From: Bacillus sp. REN10
GTDB taxonomy: Bacteria > Bacillota > Bacilli > Bacillales > Domibacillaceae
Direction: 5' to 3'
Assembly: GCF_016820555.1 (NCBI RefSeq)
Contig: NZ_JADHDW010000011.1
Coordinates: forward strand, 1 to 58,177
Length of the DNA: 58,177 nucleotides
Shown: positions 55,342 to 58,177 of the stretch, in pieces
Position numbering within the stretch: position 1 is the first letter of the stretch
Layout: every line of letters starts with the position of its first letter
Made by a program: the position numbers and the translations under genes
Notes under the pieces: generated by a model
What the model was told of the DNA's origin: nothing
Database searches by the model: none
The model's input: the letters and a program-made list of their open reading frames with translations, nothing else

Positions 55342-55489
55342 TTCTTTCATCCTTTCTAATTATATAATTGTCAAAATTTTATCACATAACCAAGGATTAT
55401 GAAATAGACAAGCTATAAGACAATCCATGAGTTTTATGAAAAGATTTGCTAAAATAGGGATAATCACATTATGAGAAGGGAAGTTGTCT

Positions 55490-56227
55490 ATGTCTTTATT
55501 GAAAGTAGACGATTTGGTTGGCGGATACACGCGCAAACCAGTATTAAAAAATATCTCGTTTTCGGTTGAAAAAGAGAGCATCGTCGGGTTGATTGGGTTA
55601 AATGGAGCTGGAAAAAGTACAACGATTAAGCATATCATCGGCTTGATGGAGCCGAAGCAAGGAAGTGTGCGAATTAACGGACAAACCTTGCAAGAAGGTC
55701 CGGAAAAGTATCGCCAGCAATTTTCGTATATTCCAGAAACACCGATTTTATATGAGGAATTAACGTTAGAAGAGCATATGAAATTAACAGCGATGGCTTA
55801 CGGATTGAGTGAGAAGGAGTATGAACAGCGGATTGATCCTTTGTTAAAAGAATTTCGTCTGCAGGAGAAAATGAATTGGTTCCCCGCTCATTTCTCCAAA
55901 GGGATGAAGCAAAAGGTAATGATTATGAGCGCTTTTTTAACAGAGCCTTCTCTTTATATTATTGATGAGCCTTTTGTTGGACTCGATCCGCTCGGCATTC
56001 AATCCTTGCTTGAGTGGATGAATAAAATGCGTGATAATGGAGCGGGAATTTTGATGTCTACACATATTTTGGCGACAGCCGAGAAATATTGTGATTCTTT
56101 CATTATTTTGCATAATGGCGAGATTCGTGCTCAAGGAACGATTGATGAGCTTCGTGAGCAATTTCATTTACCTGATGCTTCTTTAGATGATATTTATATT
56201 CAGTTGACGAAGGAAGAAGAATCATGA
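55490..56227 (+). CDS. ecsA: ABC transporter ATP-binding protein EcsA
   Basis: A 245-aa ABC ATPase. Walker A is GLNGAGKSTTIKH at about residues 38-50, signature HFSKGMKQKVM, Walker B LYIIDEPFVGLDP and H-loop STHIL. With EcsB it forms the Ecs exporter, which in B. subtilis affects secretion, intramembrane proteolysis by RasP, and competence, and exports peptide fragments in related species. ATG 55490 follows AGAAGGGAAGTTGTC; its last bases overlap ecsB (ATGA). Confidence 0.95.
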   Translation: MSLLKVDDLVGGYTRKPVLKNISFSVEKESIVGLIGLNGAGKSTTIKHIIGLMEPKQGSVRINGQTLQEGPEKYRQQFSYIPETPILYEELTLEEHMKLTAMAYGLSEKEYEQRIDPLLKEFRLQEKMNWFPAHFSKGMKQKVMIMSAFLTEPSLYIIDEPFVGLDPLGIQSLLEWMNKMRDNGAGILMSTHILATAEKYCDSFIILHNGEIRAQGTIDELREQFHLPDASLDDIYIQLTKEEES

Positions 56228-57447
56228 AAAATATTGAGCAATTATGGACAAATAGGCTACAGTCCTATTATGGTGAACTGCGTAAATACTTGCGTTATAT
56301 GCTAAATGATCATCTTTTATTTGTGCTTGTATTTGGTCTCGGAGCCTTGCTTTATTATTATAGCGGCTGGGTGAAGACGCTCGATGAGACCTTTCCAGCG
56401 CCAATCATTATGGCTGTGACGCTTGGGGGACTGTTGGCTTGGAGCCCAGTTTATACGTTTTTAATGCGTGCAGATACCGTCTTTTTACTTCCGCTAGAGG
56501 AAAAGATGAATGGTTATTTTCAAAAAGCGATTCGGACAAGCTTCTTTTCGCAAATCTATGTACTGATTGCAGCCCTAGCTTTCTTTATGCCAATGTATGC
56601 TCAAGTGAAAGGGGGTTCCGCTCAGTCATTTTTCCTTGGTTTGCTCGTCTTATTAGCCTTGAAACTATGGAACTTACATGTTCGCTGGTACGTACTTAAA
56701 CAGCAAGAGCGAGAAAGCCATTGGAGTGATTTAGCGATCCGTTTTATTCTTAATGGCGTCTTGCTTTATTTCTTATTTTCTAGTTCAAATCTTTTCTTTG
56801 TCGTGGCTGTAGCTGTGATGATGATCGGTTATTTCATTTATTTTAAAAAAGCAGCCGAACGGATGACATTAAAGTGGGAGATACTTGTCGATCTTGAAGA
56901 GAAAAGAATGGCCGCCTTTTATCGCTTCGCCAATTTATTTACCGATGTTCCTCATCTAAAGGGAACAGTCAAGCGCCGTCAATGGCTTGATCCAACTCTA
57001 GGTAGGCTACCATTTAGCCAAACATCTACCTACGCTTTTTTATTCCGTCGTACATTTGTCCGGATGAGTGAATACTTCGGTTTATTTGTTCGCTTGACAG
57101 TGATTGCCGCACTGGTGATTGGTTTTAGTGATCAAATGATATTGCAGCTGATTATTGCGTTATTGTTTATTTATTTAACAGGTTTTCAGCTGTTACCAAT
57201 GATTCGGCGTCATGAAATGAAAATATGGGTCTCGCTTTATCCGGTGCCGTCTGTGGAGAAAAGAAAGGCTTTGTTGCGACTTTTAAGTAATTTACTTATC
57301 ATGCAAGCCATTATTTTTGGAGCAATAGCTGTGATTAGTCAAACGCTGATGCAGGGAGGCGTTGTTTTAGTAGCAGGTCTGTTTTGGGCAGTTGTGTTTA
57401 TTAAGCTATACGCGCCATCACGCTTAAAGAAGATGGAGGAACTATAA
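56224..57447 (+). CDS. ecsB: ABC transporter membrane subunit EcsB
   Basis: A 407-aa EcsB permease with about eight hydrophobic segments, roughly in two groups (residues 30-150 and 165-205, then 290-400). Family stretches include LWTNRLQSYYGELRKYLRYM at the N terminus and RRQWLDPTLGRLPFSQ in the loop. Its ATG is within the ecsA stop codon (ATGA overlap). B. subtilis EcsB is of the same length class; ecsC, which follows in B. subtilis, is absent here. Confidence 0.95.
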   Translation: MKNIEQLWTNRLQSYYGELRKYLRYMLNDHLLFVLVFGLGALLYYYSGWVKTLDETFPAPIIMAVTLGGLLAWSPVYTFLMRADTVFLLPLEEKMNGYFQKAIRTSFFSQIYVLIAALAFFMPMYAQVKGGSAQSFFLGLLVLLALKLWNLHVRWYVLKQQERESHWSDLAIRFILNGVLLYFLFSSSNLFFVVAVAVMMIGYFIYFKKAAERMTLKWEILVDLEEKRMAAFYRFANLFTDVPHLKGTVKRRQWLDPTLGRLPFSQTSTYAFLFRRTFVRMSEYFGLFVRLTVIAALVIGFSDQMILQLIIALLFIYLTGFQLLPMIRRHEMKIWVSLYPVPSVEKRKALLRLLSNLLIMQAIIFGAIAVISQTLMQGGVVLVAGLFWAVVFIKLYAPSRLKKMEEL

Positions 57448-57482
57448 AAAATGGCGGCACCGCTGATGGTGTCGCCATTTAT
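57448..57482. terminator. Bidirectional terminator between ecsB and hmoB
   Basis: AAATGGCG-CACC / GGTG-CGCCATTT stem with ATTTATT tail forward and TTTTTTATAG tail reverse. Confidence 0.85.
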
Positions 57483-57998
57483 TTATTGTTCCTCTTCTTT
57501 AGGCACGTTGTAAGTGGTGACATATGATGGGCTTGAGAAGATTTTTGGCTGTTGATCAATTCCTTCTTCTGAACCGCGTTTTTCGTGAGCTTTGTTGTAC
57601 GCTTGCGAGTTTTGCCAGCCTTTAAAAGATTGCTGATCTTTCCATTGGGTCATAATAATATACGTATTTGAGTTCAGCGGACGGAGCACGCGAATCGCAA
57701 TAAAGCCTGGTACCTCTTCAATTAGCCGCGCCCGATTTTTAAAGCGGTATTCAAAAATGGGCCTGCCTTCATCTGTGACAGGAATATTATTGAAAACGAC
57801 ATAGCCATGATTCGCTAACTCACCTGACGCATCAATCACTTCATATTTGCGTGGAGATTGAAAAATTGTTTTTTCCTCTGTTTCATGTAAAAGAGTAGCT
57901 CCTTGCGCATTCTCCATCACAATCATTTTTTCATTAGCATGCTTCTCTTTCAGTTTCTTTAAAAACTCAAACGTTCCTGAAGTAATATACACATTCAT
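57483..57998 (-). CDS. hmoB: Heme-degrading monooxygenase HmoB (YhgC-like)
   Basis: A 171-aa antibiotic-biosynthesis-monooxygenase (ABM) fold protein, corresponding to B. subtilis HmoB/YhgC. An extra N-terminal beta-sheet half (residues 1-65) precedes the catalytic ABM domain with FKNRARLIEEVPGFIAIRVL and WKDQQSFKGWQNSQAYNKAH, where the conserved His/Trp/Asn region binds heme. It releases iron from heme in the cytoplasm. ATG 57998 follows TTGAGGTGACG. It follows ecsB as in the B. subtilis order ecs-yhgC. Confidence 0.92.
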   Translation of the reverse strand: MNVYITSGTFEFLKKLKEKHANEKMIVMENAQGATLLHETEEKTIFQSPRKYEVIDASGELANHGYVVFNNIPVTDEGRPIFEYRFKNRARLIEEVPGFIAIRVLRPLNSNTYIIMTQWKDQQSFKGWQNSQAYNKAHEKRGSEEGIDQQPKIFSSPSYVTTYNVPKEEEQ

Positions 57999-58074
57999 TT
58001 TCGTCACCTCAATTAAAAAATGATTACTCTATTCTATTACTTTACACATAAAATTTTCCATGTAAACCAATAGT

Positions 58075-58177
58075 GTGTTTTTATCTCATGCGGCTCGTTC
58101 CAGTTCATACGTCGCTGAGCAGCGCCTTGCGCCTTTCGGTGATGTCTAGCTCCAGGCGCTAGCGACTAGTGAACTTC
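58075..58177. repeat. Dispersed repeat family B, copy at the window edge
   Basis: Starts GTGTTTTTATCTCATGCGGC, has TTCCAGTTCATACGTCGCTG and continues to TCTAGCTCCAGGCGCTAGCG. It aligns with the modules at 43039 and 43437 and their TTGTCCAGCTCCAGGCGCTA continuation, with about 10-15% mismatches. The right end is cut by the window. Confidence 0.75.

Overview
The window is a block of low-GC, endospore-forming Firmicute chromosome, almost certainly a Bacillaceae member outside the B. subtilis and B. cereus groups. The support is the set of sporulation or spore-associated genes (prkA, yhbH, spoVR, an alpha/beta-type small acid-soluble spore protein, yhaL, scoC), strong GGAGG-type ribosome binding sites, frequent TTG/GTG starts, S-box and T-box leaders, and gene content that follows the yhb, yhc/yhd, yhe and yha segments of B. 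subtilis 168 in rearranged order. Most genes are ordinary core genes on both strands, separated by short gaps with intrinsic terminators.

Layout. 1-870: a structured RNA that looks like a mobile-element guide RNA (omega/HEARO type) without its nuclease, an orphan small ORF, and tRNA-Gly(UCC). 923-7340: queG, yhbB, trmL, prkA, yhbH plus two small unlisted ORFs. 7516-16350: metabolic and transport genes (a TPP enzyme with an aminotransferase relic upstream, a pirin under a near-perfect MhqR-type operator, a purine permease with PurR-like boxes, a nitroreductase, a PiT phosphate transporter with its DUF47 partner, an aldo/keto reductase, an RluA-type pseudouridine synthase). 16466-26239: yhcU, a thiol-disulfide pair, pgcA, yhdB, an S-box-controlled NhaC-family transporter (methionine uptake candidate), spoVR, a cysteine-less ArsC homologue, a CzrA-type repressor, a lone TatA and a photolyase. 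26399-28354: a class A penicillin-binding protein.

28591-38820 is a complete branched-chain amino acid locus: ilvD behind a promoter with CodY-like boxes, then a T-box leader, ilvB-ilvH-ilvC-leuA-leuB, a terminator-like hairpin, and leuC-leuD. Together these make valine, isoleucine and leucine precursors. CodY probably senses BCAA/GTP at the first promoter and the T-box senses tRNA charging inside the operon; the specifier reads best as AUC (Ile).

39031-57998 is the yhe/yha block: an SASP gene, a CstR-like persulfide-sensor candidate, yheB, yheA, a HAD protein with degenerate catalytic motifs, hemZ, yhaR, the yhaQP ABC exporter, an MFS pump, yhaM, yhaL, prsA, yhaJ, scoC, yhaH, hit, ecsAB and hmoB. 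Two dispersed intergenic repeat families run through the window: one around 21.7, 23.8, 24.8 and 54.5 kb, and one at 43.0-43.5 kb and at the right edge.

I see no prophage, CRISPR array, complete insertion sequence or obvious new multi-gene system. The least explained items are the orphan guide-RNA-like element at the left edge, the two degenerate pseudo-enzymes, the T-box placement and specifier, and the dispersed repeats.
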